DNA of 64,000 nt from Agapetus fuscipes (GCA_951799405.1 OX637350.1:10277852-10341851), one strand, 5' to 3'; positions 1-10,625 are shown, counted from the first letter of the stretch. A program made the numbers and translations. The notes: generated by a model from the sequence alone, not told the origin.

Positions 1-90
1 ATACAAGTGTGACGTTTGCTCGCCAAAAAAAATCTAGATTCAAAATTGTGCTTAGTCCAATGGCTACATCTTCAAATTACGACGGTTTAA

Positions 91-240
91 GAGGCCAGTT
101 AGAAAAAAAATGACCGTTGTTTTTAAAATATGTTTCTTATACTTCATGGCCTTAGTAAATAAGTGACATTAATGGAAACTGTTTGAACTGTTTTTTTTCC
201 TAAATTTAAAAACAACGGTAATTTTTTTGTAACCGGCCTC
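91..240. mobile_element. piggyBac-type MITE with TTAA target duplication
   Basis: A 150-bp element begins GAGGCCAGTTA and ends in its inverted counterpart TAACCGGCCTC. The arms stay complementary for about 40 bp (positions 91-135 against 203-240), including the shared core ACCGTTGTTTTTAAA. TTAA lies immediately outside both ends (87-90 and 241-244). There is no coding capacity. TTAA duplication is the hallmark of the piggyBac superfamily, so this is probably a non-autonomous piggyBac derivative. Confidence 0.82.
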
Positions 241-276
241 TTAATAGGAACCTAATAGTAAAGTTAGTAATACTAA

Positions 277-407
277 GACCCGGTGTTTTCAACGTTAGCA
301 TATTATGTGACTTTAAACTGATAAAAAAAACGACCCAGACGATTGACATAAGTGCGTCCGTTTCCCTCAGTATAAAATCGCCATGCTAACATTGAGAATA
401 CCGGGCC
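277..407. repeat. Inverted-repeat (foldback) element
   Basis: Positions 277-301 (GACCCGGTGTTTTCAACGTT and on) are matched in inverted orientation by 383-407, with about 21 of 25 bases paired. The unpaired centre is about 80 bp. It lies just downstream of the TTAA MITE. No clear target duplication was seen, so the superfamily is open. Confidence 0.6.
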
Positions 408-1423
408 TTCAGGTTAGTAAAGTATTGAATACGTAGGATGATAACAATTGATAGGATAATGAAAGTATGCATTTTGGTACAAATAAGTTCACTGCTACGA
501 AGCGCAATATAATTTTCTATTAAGAGTTTGTTCTCATTAAAATGTTGAAGGACGTGTGTCAGTGGCGGCCAACCGGCGGGTCCGTAATGAGGGTCCGCGG
601 TCCATTAGCGGCCCGCGCCTCCATTAGCCGAGTCCCCCTAGTGTACCTATACTTCAACTCGACCACAGGGTCCATCAGAAAACATACAGAAAGTAAAACA
701 CTCAGTGAGAGGCTCTACTTTAGTTTCCATACATTTATGGTTTATAGTTGGGGTACTGGTTATTTTTTACCCCTCGAGTGTTGTTGTAAGGAAAAAAGTC
801 ATCAACATTGTAATGGAGGGTGGCGCCGAACTGGCGGCCGGTGGACACGCAGGATACCGGCCAGTGGTGGCCAACGGAATCATTGGATGGCTGATGTATG
901 ACAAATCATTTTTTTTTACAAATTACAATCAATTGCACTTTACGCATATTAGACGAACCGTATTGGAAAAACTTACATTATTCTCGACGTTTCGTTTGCA
1001 TGGTAGCAAACTTCTTCATCTTTAATCTTCGTGCAGAAAGGGTGCCTCATGAATGTGCCTTTGAATCTGATGTTAGATTAACGTTAGAAGTCCACTGCCA
1101 TACGTCAAATATCTCACTTTAAAAAAAAATCATGTAATCTTTGAAGTTAAAAGTTGCGAAATGATTAAAAAAGCAGCTAAAAATCAAAAGAATGAGAATT
1201 CACAACTCAAACTAATCTTTTTAATCTCACTATATCAAAACTGCTGAAACGAACTAATCTAAGCCACTGTTGTGAATAAGGATAAAAAGTCTTCAGTTAG
1301 TCAAGTCACTCAAATGCTAAATTGTGGATCGTGTGCCAAAGGTTGTGGATTCCGCCATTACCAACATAGTCGAGACATGACCCACGCAAATGCAACCACC
1401 GAAGTATGTTTGTCACACCATCG
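408..1423. other. No gene; noncoding with two GC-rich patches
   Basis: The short open frames here overlap on both strands and resemble nothing known. Patches at 560-640 and 815-890 are GC-rich and share the direct word AGTGG(C/T)GGCCAAC, possibly the ends of an old transposon. Positions 640-790 contain a diverged repeat motif that recurs elsewhere (see findings). Confidence 0.4.
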
Positions 1424-1662
1424 CTGACACCTAGATGGGTGACCAACGGTGACACCTACGTCACACATAGGTGACACCTACTTATATAGGTGACCAACGA
1501 TGACACCTACGTCACACATAGGTGACACCTACGTCACACATAGGTGACACCTACGTCACACATAGGTGACACCTACATATATAGGTGACCAACGGTGACA
1601 CCTACATCATACATAGGTGACACTTACATATATACTCGTAGGTGACTATCAGTGACACCTTA
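1424..1662. repeat. Minisatellite, 22-bp unit
   Basis: The unit ACGTCACACATAGGTGACAC (plus CT) is repeated in tandem, exactly or nearly so, between about 1500 and 1580. It is flanked by variant units containing TATATAGGTGACCAACG. Each unit contains GGTGACACC, close to a palindrome, so the array can fold on itself. Confidence 0.85.
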
Positions 1663-2354
1663 ATGGGTAGTTGACAGTAGGTTATTCCTGCGAATATAGG
1701 TGAACATAAGTATCAACTACATTATAAAAAATTGACACCTATGTAATTTTGTACACATTTTAAAAATCGAAACAAGAATGCGATTCATGAAAGATTTTGT
1801 TCGTAGTATTTTGTTGTATAGCTGGGAAACCTAGACTATCCAAAATATGAAATAGCATGCCTAGAAGTATTTGTAAAATTAAAAAAAAATCACGAGGAAG
1901 TAGAAGAAGAAAAAAGTTCATAAGTCACATTTTGAAAAGGAAAACTAAACCAATACGACACTCCATTAGACATAACACCATTCTTAGCCACATTTTAAAA
2001 GGAAAAAATCTTTGGAAGATGAGCAAGAGATTGGCCAAGAACCTTATTATTCAAGGAAACAACAGAGACAGATGGTTGCCTCAAGAAATTCAATAGATGA
2101 TGATGATCTTTATAATTACAGTTGTAGGTGAAATCTATAGAACATGAGACACTTTCGTAATTATGTCACCTAAAAAATATACTGATCCTCCAACGAGGAG
2201 CTCAAAAGGATTGCCATAGATACTAGATAGGGAGAAATGACAAAGTAGATTGATGAACATTGCTGCAAGCCAATCTTGGGATTGAGACAGAAGACGAAGG
2301 TTACAGCAACTTTGGTAGTACGTTACGTTCTTTACCAATTCTTGTATTTTTTAT
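1663..2354. other. No gene; AT-rich noncoding
   Basis: A lysine- and arginine-rich open frame at 1857-2096 is what A-rich DNA yields by chance. I see no family match, repeat or RNA gene here. Confidence 0.4.
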
Positions 2355-2560
2355 TCATTCACGTGGCGCAAGGTACAGTAAGGATTTTTTCCCTCCTAGA
2401 GGGGCTGCCGGCGACTTTTGATTATAATTTGAAATAGGCCGTAACCGAAAGCCATTAGGGCAGTGAACTGGGGGACCGGTGTAACCGCACAGAGGCGAGC
2501 ATGATTGCTTTCGAGCACAAAAACTACCCTGAGCATGACACACCTATATAAACTGATTTA
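2355..2560. other. Unidentified GC-rich block
   Basis: This block is richer in GC than its surroundings and contains several short near-palindromic words (for example GGGGGACCGGTGTAACCGC). The minus strand is open for 62 codons (2355-2543), but I do not recognise the product. It could be a repeat fragment or a structured noncoding sequence. Confidence 0.35.
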
Positions 2561-2670
2561 TATGAGCATACACGGCTTAACCTGAACTTGGTGAAATCGG
2601 GACTAACGCCACCATATTGTAAAACACCACTTTCACAAGTTCAACGTGAAGCTACCAAGTTAATAATATT

Positions 2671-2757
2671 AGGATGATTTATTTGTAGCGTTGTTTTTGT
2701 GTGAATCACACGTCAAAAGCTCTGTGCGAGCTTGGTCATCGCTAAAGAGATCGCTTA
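2671..2757 (-). repeat. SINE-B 3' fragment
   Basis: Matches the 3' part of SINE-B: ATGATTTATTTG, then GTGTGAATCACAC, then GCGAGCTTGGTCATCGCT. The tRNA-like head is absent, so this is a truncated or eroded copy. Confidence 0.75.
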
Positions 2758-3049
2758 CAACCTATAGGCCATAAGTCAAGGAATTCTACATGGTTGAAAG
2801 TTTTTGTTGTACCTGGTTTACACCGAACGCACTCGTCTTTTGTGGATATCACGGGCGTTTCTTTGGGATGAGCTAAATGATTATATACTGAACGAAAAAA
2901 ACTAAGATAAGTGAATTAATTTTGAAGTCAAAGGTATCAGTTTAGTGTACAACTATATATTTTCAGCTGTTGGGTACGATAGGGTGAAGTGTATTTCAGT
3001 TGATAGGTATCTAAGTGTGTACGTTAGGGTGGACTGTTTTTCGTTGCTA

Positions 3050-3200
3050 AGCAAAACACGGGGTGGGAAAGGTTAATTCCGTCCACGGCTGTACAGACAA
3101 GCACCAGGGGACACTGAAGCCACCCCATTCTGCTAAATGGCGGCATCAGCCCCGACTTACGGAGCAGTGGCGTAGCAAACTGCGAAGCTTACTTTCTTGT
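3050..3200. other. Possible old DNA-transposon end
   Basis: The stretch ends GGAGCAGTGGCGTAGC. CAGTGGCGTA-like words are common at termini of insect hAT-type elements. The partner terminus was not found, so this is a weak call. Confidence 0.2.
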
Positions 3201-3264
3201 GCATCAATAGTGCTACGACTTTTTTTTTAAATTGTAACTCCATCCATTCACATTTCAAAACCAC

Positions 3265-3492
3265 AATAATCTATAATATCTTGTCTAATATAATCTAATA
3301 CAATCAAAGTTGCAAAGATGCTTACAAATGCTGCATATTGTGTATTGACGATTCAAAAACCAAACCTGAAATGAACATAGGCCCAGCAACTTTTGCCGTC
3401 GTTCCCTGCAACAGGAGTGACATCATTGGCAAAGTGAACCATTTTTACAGCATGGGTGGTCAGCCTCATACCACCCTATATCAACCACTTCA
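3265..3492 (-). repeat. LINE 3' UTR repeat (family A)
   Basis: Nearly complete family A copy in reverse orientation. The (TCTAATATAATC)-like tail is at 3272-3300, followed by the core CATGGGTGGTCAGCCTCATA near 3450. It belongs to the 3' UTR of the RTE-like LINE described at 12421-13850. Confidence 0.8.
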
Positions 3493-3653
3493 CTTGAAAT
3501 GGAAGTTTATCAGCTCCCGAGGCGGATCTAGAGCCCACCGTCTCTACCCGCTATTGCGTCAATCACATATAATTATGTATCTGATTTATGCAATGGCGCA
3601 AAGTTTTGTGTAAACATAAATTCAGTCTGGTACTCTTCATTTTCTTGACTAAA

Positions 3654-3890
3654 AGGTTGATACGGAGCTGACCCCAATGCTGCAAAAAACTTGATTAAAT
3701 TTTGCCAATGCTATTACAGTTTCAGGGAAAGGCGGCAGGAAATGCACGGTTTATGTTCATGTGAGATTTGGCTTATTTTATACGTACACATGCAGCATGT
3801 GTAAGCGCGAATTCTCTTATGACTGCATATAGGTATGCAATAAATATGATAATTAAATGACAATATATCGTTGCAATTTAGATTATAGAT
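3654..3890 (+). repeat. LINE 3' UTR repeat (family A), diverged
   Basis: Forward copy with recognisable start (GGTTGATACGGAGCTGACC), middle (TTTCAGGGAAAGGCGGCAGG) and tail (AATTTAGATTATAGATT). It is more diverged than most copies. Confidence 0.75.
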
Positions 3891-3997
3891 TAAAGAGGTG
3901 ATCACTGAGATAAGGTGTAAGAAAAAAAAATATCCATCTGAAATAAAATCTATCATTTGAGCCATTGAACTTTTAAAAAGTTATCAGAGCAATACTT

Positions 3998-4090
3998 TAA
4001 CTGTAACTCTGTCGCTTTTCCAATAGGAGTGGCCAGAGACTCTGCAGAGCTGTCTCCATTTCTTCCTATCCTTGCATAGGTACCTCTTTC
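3998..4090 (-). mobile_element. 3' end of RTE-like LINE (short-UTR type)
   Basis: On the minus strand this encodes the extreme C-terminus seen at 42722-43145 (CTCTGCAGAGTCTCTGGCCA), followed by the tail word ACAGTTACAG-like. It is a severely 5'-truncated copy. Confidence 0.65.
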
Positions 4091-4224
4091 GACTATAAGA
4101 CTAGAATATATATTGTTATCAGTTCCTCCAATGCTTTGCATTTACCATCTTTAACTGAAGGGGGGAACGTAGTATCTTCCACTCTATCCTACCCGCCTGG
4201 CCTCTGAACCTTACACCAAGGGGA

Positions 4225-4400
4225 TGAGGGTTGATGACAATCGATACTGCAGCGGGGCGGGGCGAGGGGGAGGGGGAGGGGCCACCAATCAGAGCAGGGG
4301 GCGTGGCCAGTGTCTTTCTCGGAGGGGTGAACCGTGACCGAACACCACGACCCCCGAAAATATACTCCCCGATACAGTTTATACAATGCGGAACACTTTC
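4225..4400. promoter_or_regulatory. GC-box / CCAAT cluster, possible promoter
   Basis: A sharply GC-rich island in AT-rich DNA holds GGGGCGGGGC (4254-4263), the G-tract GAGGGGGAGGGGGAGG, CCAATCAGAG and GGGGGCGTGGCC. Downstream, AAAATATACTCCCC and GTTTATACAATGCGG offer TATA-like words. GC boxes are binding sites for Sp/KLF proteins. No exon could be tied to it, so promoter identity is a guess; it could instead be part of a repeat. Confidence 0.3.
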
Positions 4401-4479
4401 AGAGTTATACAAAACCAGCCGTTAAATAAACTCCAACGGCTTTATTTGATACAGTTTTGTTAACCTCAAAAAAAAGGAC

Positions 4480-4695
4480 GTGCGCAGAATCGCAGCCGCA
4501 TTTGCAGGCTCATATCTAATGCATGCTCAAAAGCAGGCACATGAAGTTCGCGCGTAAACATGCTGCATGTGTACAGACAAAATAAACCAAACCTCACATT
4601 AACATAAACTTCACAACTCCTCCCGTATTTCCCTAAAAACGAGGTGGTATTGGTAAAAGTGTACGAAGCTTTTACAGCATGCAGGGCTACCAAAC
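4480..4695 (-). repeat. LINE 3' UTR repeat (family A), old copy
   Basis: Reverse copy, strongly diverged but with the expected order: CATATCTAATGCATGC, GTTCGCGCGTAAACATGCTG, CATTAACATAAACTTC, then CAGCATGCAGGGCTACCA. Confidence 0.65.
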
Positions 4696-5140
4696 TATTG
4701 GTGAAGGTACCATAAGTTTATTTTTTTTTGTATTTTAGTAGTATTTAGTTTGACTTACGTTAGGGGTAGCTTTATCCTAAGGGCAGAGAGCGTGGGTCAA
4801 TTTACAAGAAAATATAAGATATACATAGTTTAATACAAAATTTGATACAGACTATATTTAACTAGTGATGTAGCTACGTCGTGGGATTAGATTAAAAGTC
4901 GAATTAATCGTATTCGAATTACTGAATATTACAGCACGCAATGGACTCAATTTGTTAACACTTCTCTATTTTTTTTAATGTAAATTTGTAAATTACCAAA
5001 AGGCTGGGTACCCCTACAGGGCATCGTATCTACCAAAACGTACACCTAGTGTAAAACATTACGTTTAAACTAAAAACTTGCGTTTTACCAGAGAAGCTAT
5101 AACTCTTGAATAGTTGATTAAAAAAAGATGGTTCAAACGA
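4696..5140. other. No gene; AT-rich noncoding
   Basis: Nothing recognisable except a diverged family-D repeat motif near 5010-5100 (ACCTAGTGTAAAACATTACG and on). Confidence 0.4.
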
Positions 5141-5305
5141 TTCCTTGACTTAGGTATAGGTTGATATGAGGCTGACCACCCATACTGTAAAACATGGTTC
5201 ACTCTGCTAATGCTGTATCAGGGAAGGTCGGCAAAAGTTGCACGGTTTATGTGTTCATTTGTTGTTTGGATTTTAATTTGTGAAAATTCTTATAAAATGC
5301 ATTCT
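5141..5305 (+). repeat. LINE 3' UTR repeat (family A), forward half
   Basis: Starts at GACTTAGGTATAGGTTGATA, runs through CAGGGAAGGTCGGCAAAAGT and breaks off near TATAAAATGCATTC. The next copy follows directly in the opposite orientation. Confidence 0.8.
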
Positions 5306-5490
5306 TAAAACAGGCTCGTGGTAGTTTCCGCTTACAAATGTTGCATGTGTTCTTAGAAAATAAACCTCAAATGAACATAAATCCTGCAACTTTTGCTGAC
5401 CATTCCCTGAAACAGGGGTGACATTGACAACGTGAAACATTTCTTACAATATGGGTGGTCAGCTTCATACCAACTTATAAGTCAAGGAGT
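5306..5490 (-). repeat. LINE 3' UTR repeat (family A), reverse half
   Basis: Reverse copy abutting the previous one, running from GCTCGTGGTAGTTTCCGC to the start word TTATAAGTCAAGGAG. Together the two form a tail-to-tail inverted pair. Confidence 0.8.
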
Positions 5491-6108
5491 AACACATTAA
5501 AAATTCTTATATAGACCCAATTAAAAAATATATTAGGGTTGGCGATTTTGGTATGACTTAGACCTCAAGAGCTTTCTGCGAGTCAAGAAATAGTTTATTT
5601 AGTTAGTTTAATAGTTACTTTATTTTACACAATACGCTCTGGCTGAGTGTGCACTCACGCTGTGCTTTATACTTGAGGTACTGGTTTTAATAAAATACAA
5701 AACAAATTAAACAGTTAGAGTAGTGGAGTTGCGTGGGCCGGAGTAAGCGCGGTAGCCCAATGTGAAACCACTCCACGATCTATTGTCCCATATAAATCAT
5801 AGCTGCCACAGTTGCTGGACGTTGCTTTAGGTACTCCATAGGCCTTGTATTATAACAACATAACCAAACTTCTGGCTCCGAAACATACATGTTATAAATG
5901 CTACTTTTTTTTTAAGTTTAGGGCAAATCAACAGCAAACCTAACTAAAAGGCCAGCCAAAAAAGGAAGGCTAGAAATATTTATCAGATAATGATGCAAAA
6001 ATCAACACACAATGTGCTCTACTCTGACGTTTATTTCGGTACTTTATATATTTAGTGCCACTTTAAAATTTCCACAATTTACAACTTTCAGAGATTTTTA
6101 GCTACTTA
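5491..6108. other. No gene; noncoding
   Basis: Apart from a short SINE-B-like scrap near 5540-5590 (ACCTCAAGAGCTTTCTGCGA), nothing is recognisable. Confidence 0.35.
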
Positions 6109-6393
6109 GCGGTCCATAAATTACGTCATCGATTTTGGCCGATTTTCGACCCCCCCCCCCCTTACAATCATCCTATAGTCATTATCTAATGACCTCTTGA
6201 CCCTCTTGCTGTAATAATAGATGAGCTTAATAATTAATAATGTTATATTACTTACATAATATTTGGTATATTTTGTAGAAATTGGTATTTACAAGAACGA
6301 CGTCACTTTTGGTACTCGTACATCATTTGCCATCATCCGCAGACCAGACTCCCCCCCCCCTTAATGCGAATGACGTAATATATGGACAGCCCC
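6109..6393. mobile_element. Harbinger-type MITE with TTA duplication and poly-C tracts
   Basis: A 285-bp element. The left end GCGGTCCATAAATTACGTCA and the inverse of the right end, GGGGCTGTCCATATATTACG, are imperfect terminal inverted repeats. TTA lies directly outside both ends (6106-6108 and 6394-6396); a 3-bp TTA/TAA duplication is typical of PIF/Harbinger elements. Runs of 12 and 10 C residues lie just inside the ends (6150-6161 and 6351-6360). There is no transposase. Confidence 0.72.
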
Positions 6394-6707
6394 TTAGTTC
6401 TGCATTAAAGTTATTTGATTTAGTAAATAGGACCCAACTGTATACGCACGCAACTAGGCTTCACATTTAGTGTAACATCTTGCCTACGTTATCCCCCAAG
6501 GGATCGCATGTGATCTATCTACTTTCTCAATTTTTTTTTTTAATACATAATTCATTTAAAATTAAACATTTTGGTAGAACCTATGTAGTTAGCACTTTAT
6601 AATATCAACCACTTACTTGTAAATTTCTATCCTCTCAAAACAATTTAAACTTCATTGAAAATCTACCTAATTCATCACATTATATACATTTAATCAATAG
6701 TATTGTC

Positions 6708-6868
6708 ACATGCCACATGAGCACTTCGAATATAAAAACCCAAATCTCAAATGGACATACACCCTGCAACTCTTGCAGACCTTTTCTGAAAAAGTGGTGA
6801 CATTAACGAAAATAACCATTTTTATCTGCAAAGGTTGTCAGTATCATGCCAACCTTTAAGTCAAAGAA
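6708..6868 (-). repeat. LINE 3' UTR repeat (family A), diverged
   Basis: Reverse copy retaining TCTCAAATGGACATACACCC, GTGGTGACATTAACG and AACCTTTAAGTCAAAG. The tail end is missing. Confidence 0.7.
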
Positions 6869-8227
6869 AATTTGTAACTGACATATTTTTACATAATCTA
6901 AGCTTAGTGTAACTAAAGTCCTGGCCAGTTACTGTGTCTGCTACTGGTTTGGAGCTAACTTCATAGTTATCAATTAATATCTGGCGATGTCTCTAGGAAC
7001 AGAATAATATATTCCATGTATTCATATAATGGGGTGAGCTTAATTAACAGAGCCGCAAAGTGGGCAGTTCATTTGAATAAAGAACTATATTATATCTACT
7101 ACCACTAGTACCCACCGTGATACAATTCGTAGACTGGCTCAAAAGCTCAGAGGGGGATTCGGCGTAGATCCCTAGAAAGTTTCGTAGCAAATAATATTTT
7201 GAAACTATGTGGCATATAACTGAAACATTGGAAGTCTCGACATATGTACCAATCATATAGGTAGAAAGAAAGCCATAAAAACATGGCCACGGATTATCAG
7301 CTGATCACGCTGTCAAAAGGTTTCAAAATATATTTTTAAATAAATTGTATGGAGGTTTTCGCTAAGCATGTCAGGACAGCTCCAGGGCTTGCAAATAAAC
7401 TAAATCAGCTTAATGAAAGGATTTGTGTTTGCGTGCGTACACATTTTGTGGAAAATAAAAACAATGAAACGACACAGACTTTTGACAGTGCTGGTCGATA
7501 AATGTGTAGATATGTATTTGTAAAAATTATATTATTTCTCACTTGAAAACCACCGACAAAGGTGCTATCAAAATAGAAGGTACCTACCCCAGTTCAAGCC
7601 AATACATGTATTTTAATATTTTAGTGCAGTCACTTCTTAAATTATCATGAAGCTCTTCCATCAACTGAAAAAAAAATATAGCTTCGAGTGTCCGCACGAT
7701 CTTGGTACTTACTTCTAACAAATATATGCAGTACCCACGACTACGAAGGTACTTCAATCATTATTATATATATTTTTTTGACTTAGTGATTCCTTTACAG
7801 TCTATCTCTGTATTTTTCGTTCTCACCACCAAGTCAGTCGCCTTGTTTGTAAAACGACAATGAAAACATAACACAAATCAGAAAAGTTGCTCCTGAATTG
7901 GTGAACTAAATGCTGGGGTCCTCAAAACAGAAGCTTTGCATAGTAATGAAGCCTTCGGGGCAGAGGTTCGGGCTGTGGGGCCTCCTGCTCAAAAGGTGGA
8001 GGGACACTCAATGTTGCCAGAACCACCTGGATGTCCATTAGAAGGAAACTTAAGATGAATACCCTATTTTAATAGTCAAAAATAATTACTTGAGAAACAG
8101 AAGCTGACTACTCAAAATTGATTCGTGTTTTTTTAAATCGATTTGTTGATATTTTTTCTTGGAACAAAAGTAAAAAAAAATCATTTAATAGATAAATACA
8201 ATAAAATAAACTCAATAGTTTCTCTAT
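6869..8227. other. No gene; noncoding
   Basis: No family, RNA gene or structured repeat was recognised. A richer segment at 7910-8040 (GCTGTGGGGCCTCCTGCTC and around) has no open frame of note. Confidence 0.35.
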
Positions 8228-8480
8228 CGGAAATAAATGGCGGTTGATCTGTAATGTTGGCGGCTAGGACTAGGGTTTTTTAAATTATGATTTTATATTT
8301 GGTTTTATATTGATGTCCATACATAATATTTTTTGTTGACTTTTAAAATGTAATTTGTTGTGTATGTTCATTGACTTATAGGTTGTTATGCGGCTGACCA
8401 CCCATGCTATAGAAAATGGTTCACTTTGCCAATGTCACGCCTGTTTCAGGGAAGGTCGGCAAGATTTGCAGGGTGTAATG
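8228..8480 (+). mobile_element. RTE-like LINE 3' end: ORF stop plus family A
   Basis: AAATGGCGGTTGATCTGTAA encodes KWRLICN, the same C-terminal residues as the larger LINE copy at 12801. A stop follows two codons later (VGG then TAG). About 105 bp further on, family A begins (CATTGACTTATAGGTTGTTA) and is cut off at GCAGGGTGTAATGG. This is one of five loci linking family A to the LINE ORF. Confidence 0.78.
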
Positions 8481-8569
8481 GTTGACTTAAATAATGAAAT
8501 GAATACCAAGCTGTTTGATTTAAAACTAAGTAAGTAGTTTGGTTTTTTGTATAGCAAGTGAATTAAAAA

Positions 8570-8765
8570 AAAATGCTCAGTGGGGGTTTCCTTGTTCCTG
8601 AAGTATATATTTTTTGTTAACGCTGAGTAAACCTTGAACACTGATTTGGCCTATCATGCGCAAACACTAAAACAGGAAATCATTTCTGACACCCTTGTTG
8701 GGGATCGAACCCTTGCTCTTTGGCTTTGAACGCTAGCGTTGTGTCAGCCATCAAAAAGTTTTTTA
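8570..8765 (-). repeat. SINE-C (tRNA-like) copy
   Basis: Reverse copy. GGGGATCGAACCCTTGCTC is a good inverted B box, followed by GAACGCTAGCGTTGTGTCAG in the anticodon-arm/A-box region. The 3' body word GCTGAGTAAACCTTG is shared with copies at 26.3, 50.8, 55.9 and 57.0 kb. Confidence 0.7.
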
Positions 8766-9166
8766 TTTCTAGTACCTAGTTGTAAATATAAATGTCGCTT
8801 ATATTCTATGATCAACGTGAAATGTAGTTCTCTTGGTAGAAGCGCGCCTTCGTTATACATCGCTTCTTGGAGTGAGTCTAATTTAAAACCCCATAACTCA
8901 TACACACGGTGCTAGCTGGGACAGTAGCTACTCCTTGCCACTAGCATGCTGTGAACGAGCCTCCAAACTGGTTGCTAACTCGAAATGTTACTGTTAATTA
9001 AATTATTTATTGACCATACCATAGGATAATGATAACAACATTTATTATACACAAATGACTAAAAAAATGTTGAAAGTTTTTATTTTGTTTGTTTGTATTA
9101 ATTTGAATAAAATACTCTAAGATAGACAACGATAAAAGACAACGAAGGCGATACTGGTAAAAACAA

Positions 9167-9295
9167 ATGATGAAGCTGATCCCTAGTTTTGTAAATATTT
9201 GTTCACATTTGCCAATGCCACCCCGGTTTCGGGACGGGAAAAGTTTGCGGAGTTTGAGTTACATTTTGTAAGTAGGTACCTACACCTGCAGCTTA
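9167..9295 (+). repeat. LINE 3' UTR repeat (family A), fragment
   Basis: Diverged forward fragment: GATGAAGCTGATCCCTAG, TTTGCCAATGCCACCCCGGT, then GTAAGTAGGTACCTACACCT. The tail is missing. Confidence 0.65.
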
Positions 9296-10289
9296 AGTTA
9301 AAGTAAAATTACGCGTGTTTGCTTTCTCATAGTAAATGAAATAATTATATGGAAGTGCTCATAAAAAACTTCTAAACTGTAAGATTTTCACACTCTCTTA
9401 GTGTTTTCTCTTATAGAAAATAGGCATAAAAGTGCATTTTTGTTATCTGCGAAACCCATTTAGCTTAATATGTTACTTTTAATTTTACCTTAAAGATATC
9501 GAAATACATCGATAAGTTAATAAGCAACGTTTGAATAAATGACTAAGCATTGAAATCGTTAATCAAATAGATTGCAAACATTGCCTACCGTTTGATTTAA
9601 TGGTTAAGTTACATATTTCTGACATTTGTCCGTGTCCAACATCAGTAATAATCATTGCGAATGTTTGCCTACCTACATACATTCTTATCTAAAGATTATT
9701 TAAATTCAAAACTATATACAGTTACTCGACAGGGCTGTATTTAGGGAATCGAAACCGCGTTCACATAAAATTAGTCTTTTTTTTTGTAACCCCACCTACT
9801 TCGTTCTACAATTGTATTGAATATAACTTGTATATTTTTTTTTTCTATTTCTCTTTTTAATAATAAAAAATATCTAAATGTGTTGGACTTAAAAAATAAC
9901 AAACAATTTTTTTTTCATGTTGTTTATTTTAACCCTAGGGTGACCTTTATTTTAATCTTTAAAGGCACCAGTTAAAACAATCATTTATTAAACGTTAATC
10001 CATAATTCATTATATTTGCTGATTTATATTAAAAATCATAAGGTGTGAGGAAATTTCAGCAGACGATTAAGGTGTGACTAAGAGATAAACAGTAGCCCGA
10101 GTATAGCAAAAACAGTGTATGAATTCCCCTCGATCGTGTAAACAGAAAAAATGTATGGAAAAAACAACAGCACCCATAGAAAGCTATTTAGTTTTCAAAC
10201 TATTTTTCTTTTTACCGAGAGGAAATAACGCGTTTTTAAGAGCGAATCAAATAAATCACCACGATATAATTTTTTTATTTGCCTGATCA
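9296..10289. other. No gene; AT-rich noncoding
   Basis: Homopolymer-rich, with no recognisable repeat family or coding segment. Confidence 0.35.
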
Positions 10290-10530
10290 ACCCCCTCAAG
10301 TCTCCTGCAGAGAGCCGTCACTGGTTTCCAATTCACATACATATGTGACGTGCTCTTATTGGAATCAGTTCGCTGCCGGTGGCGGCTTTGTTGAATGGCC
10401 AATTAGTCATTGCCCGATGCTTTATTGAGTGTTCATTGAACAGGAACAAAGGGCTATATTGCTGTTAATCGATGTTTGACATTATTTGACAGTTGTATGA
10501 TTTACTAATCAAAATGGTGTCAAATATTAG
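10290..10530. promoter_or_regulatory. Repeat-free block, candidate enhancer
   Basis: Unique-looking sequence of balanced composition in AT-rich DNA. It contains GGCCAATTAGTCATTG (homeodomain-type TAAT word) and GGAACAAAGGG (SOX/TCF-type word). It lies about 7 kb upstream of the Sp8-type exon. The regulatory role is inferred only from context and composition. Confidence 0.25.
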
Positions 10531-10588
10531 ACTCGCTTTTTTGCACAACAAGTTATTGATATTCTTTTGTTACATTTTAAAATCTACT

Positions 10589-10592
<4 letters not shown>

Positions 10593-10625
<33 letters not shown>

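Noticed and set aside
1424..1662. CRISPR-like array
   Set aside because: Direct repeats are contiguous without unique spacers, and the sequence is clearly eukaryotic; it is a minisatellite.
3272..3300. Telomere-like (TTAGG/TCTAA) tracts, also at 38.8, 39.2 and 51.8 kb
   Set aside because: The units are TTAGAT(TATAGAT)-type tails attached to family A, not the insect TTAGG repeat.
3338..3613. Small ORFs repeatedly encoding MRLTTHTVK, CQCHP and QGRSARVAGL-like peptides
   Set aside because: They are chance translations of the family A repeat in several frames, with frames shifting between copies.
6282..6470. 62-codon ORF with proline run
   Set aside because: It lies across the end of the Harbinger-type MITE; the prolines come from the poly-C tract.
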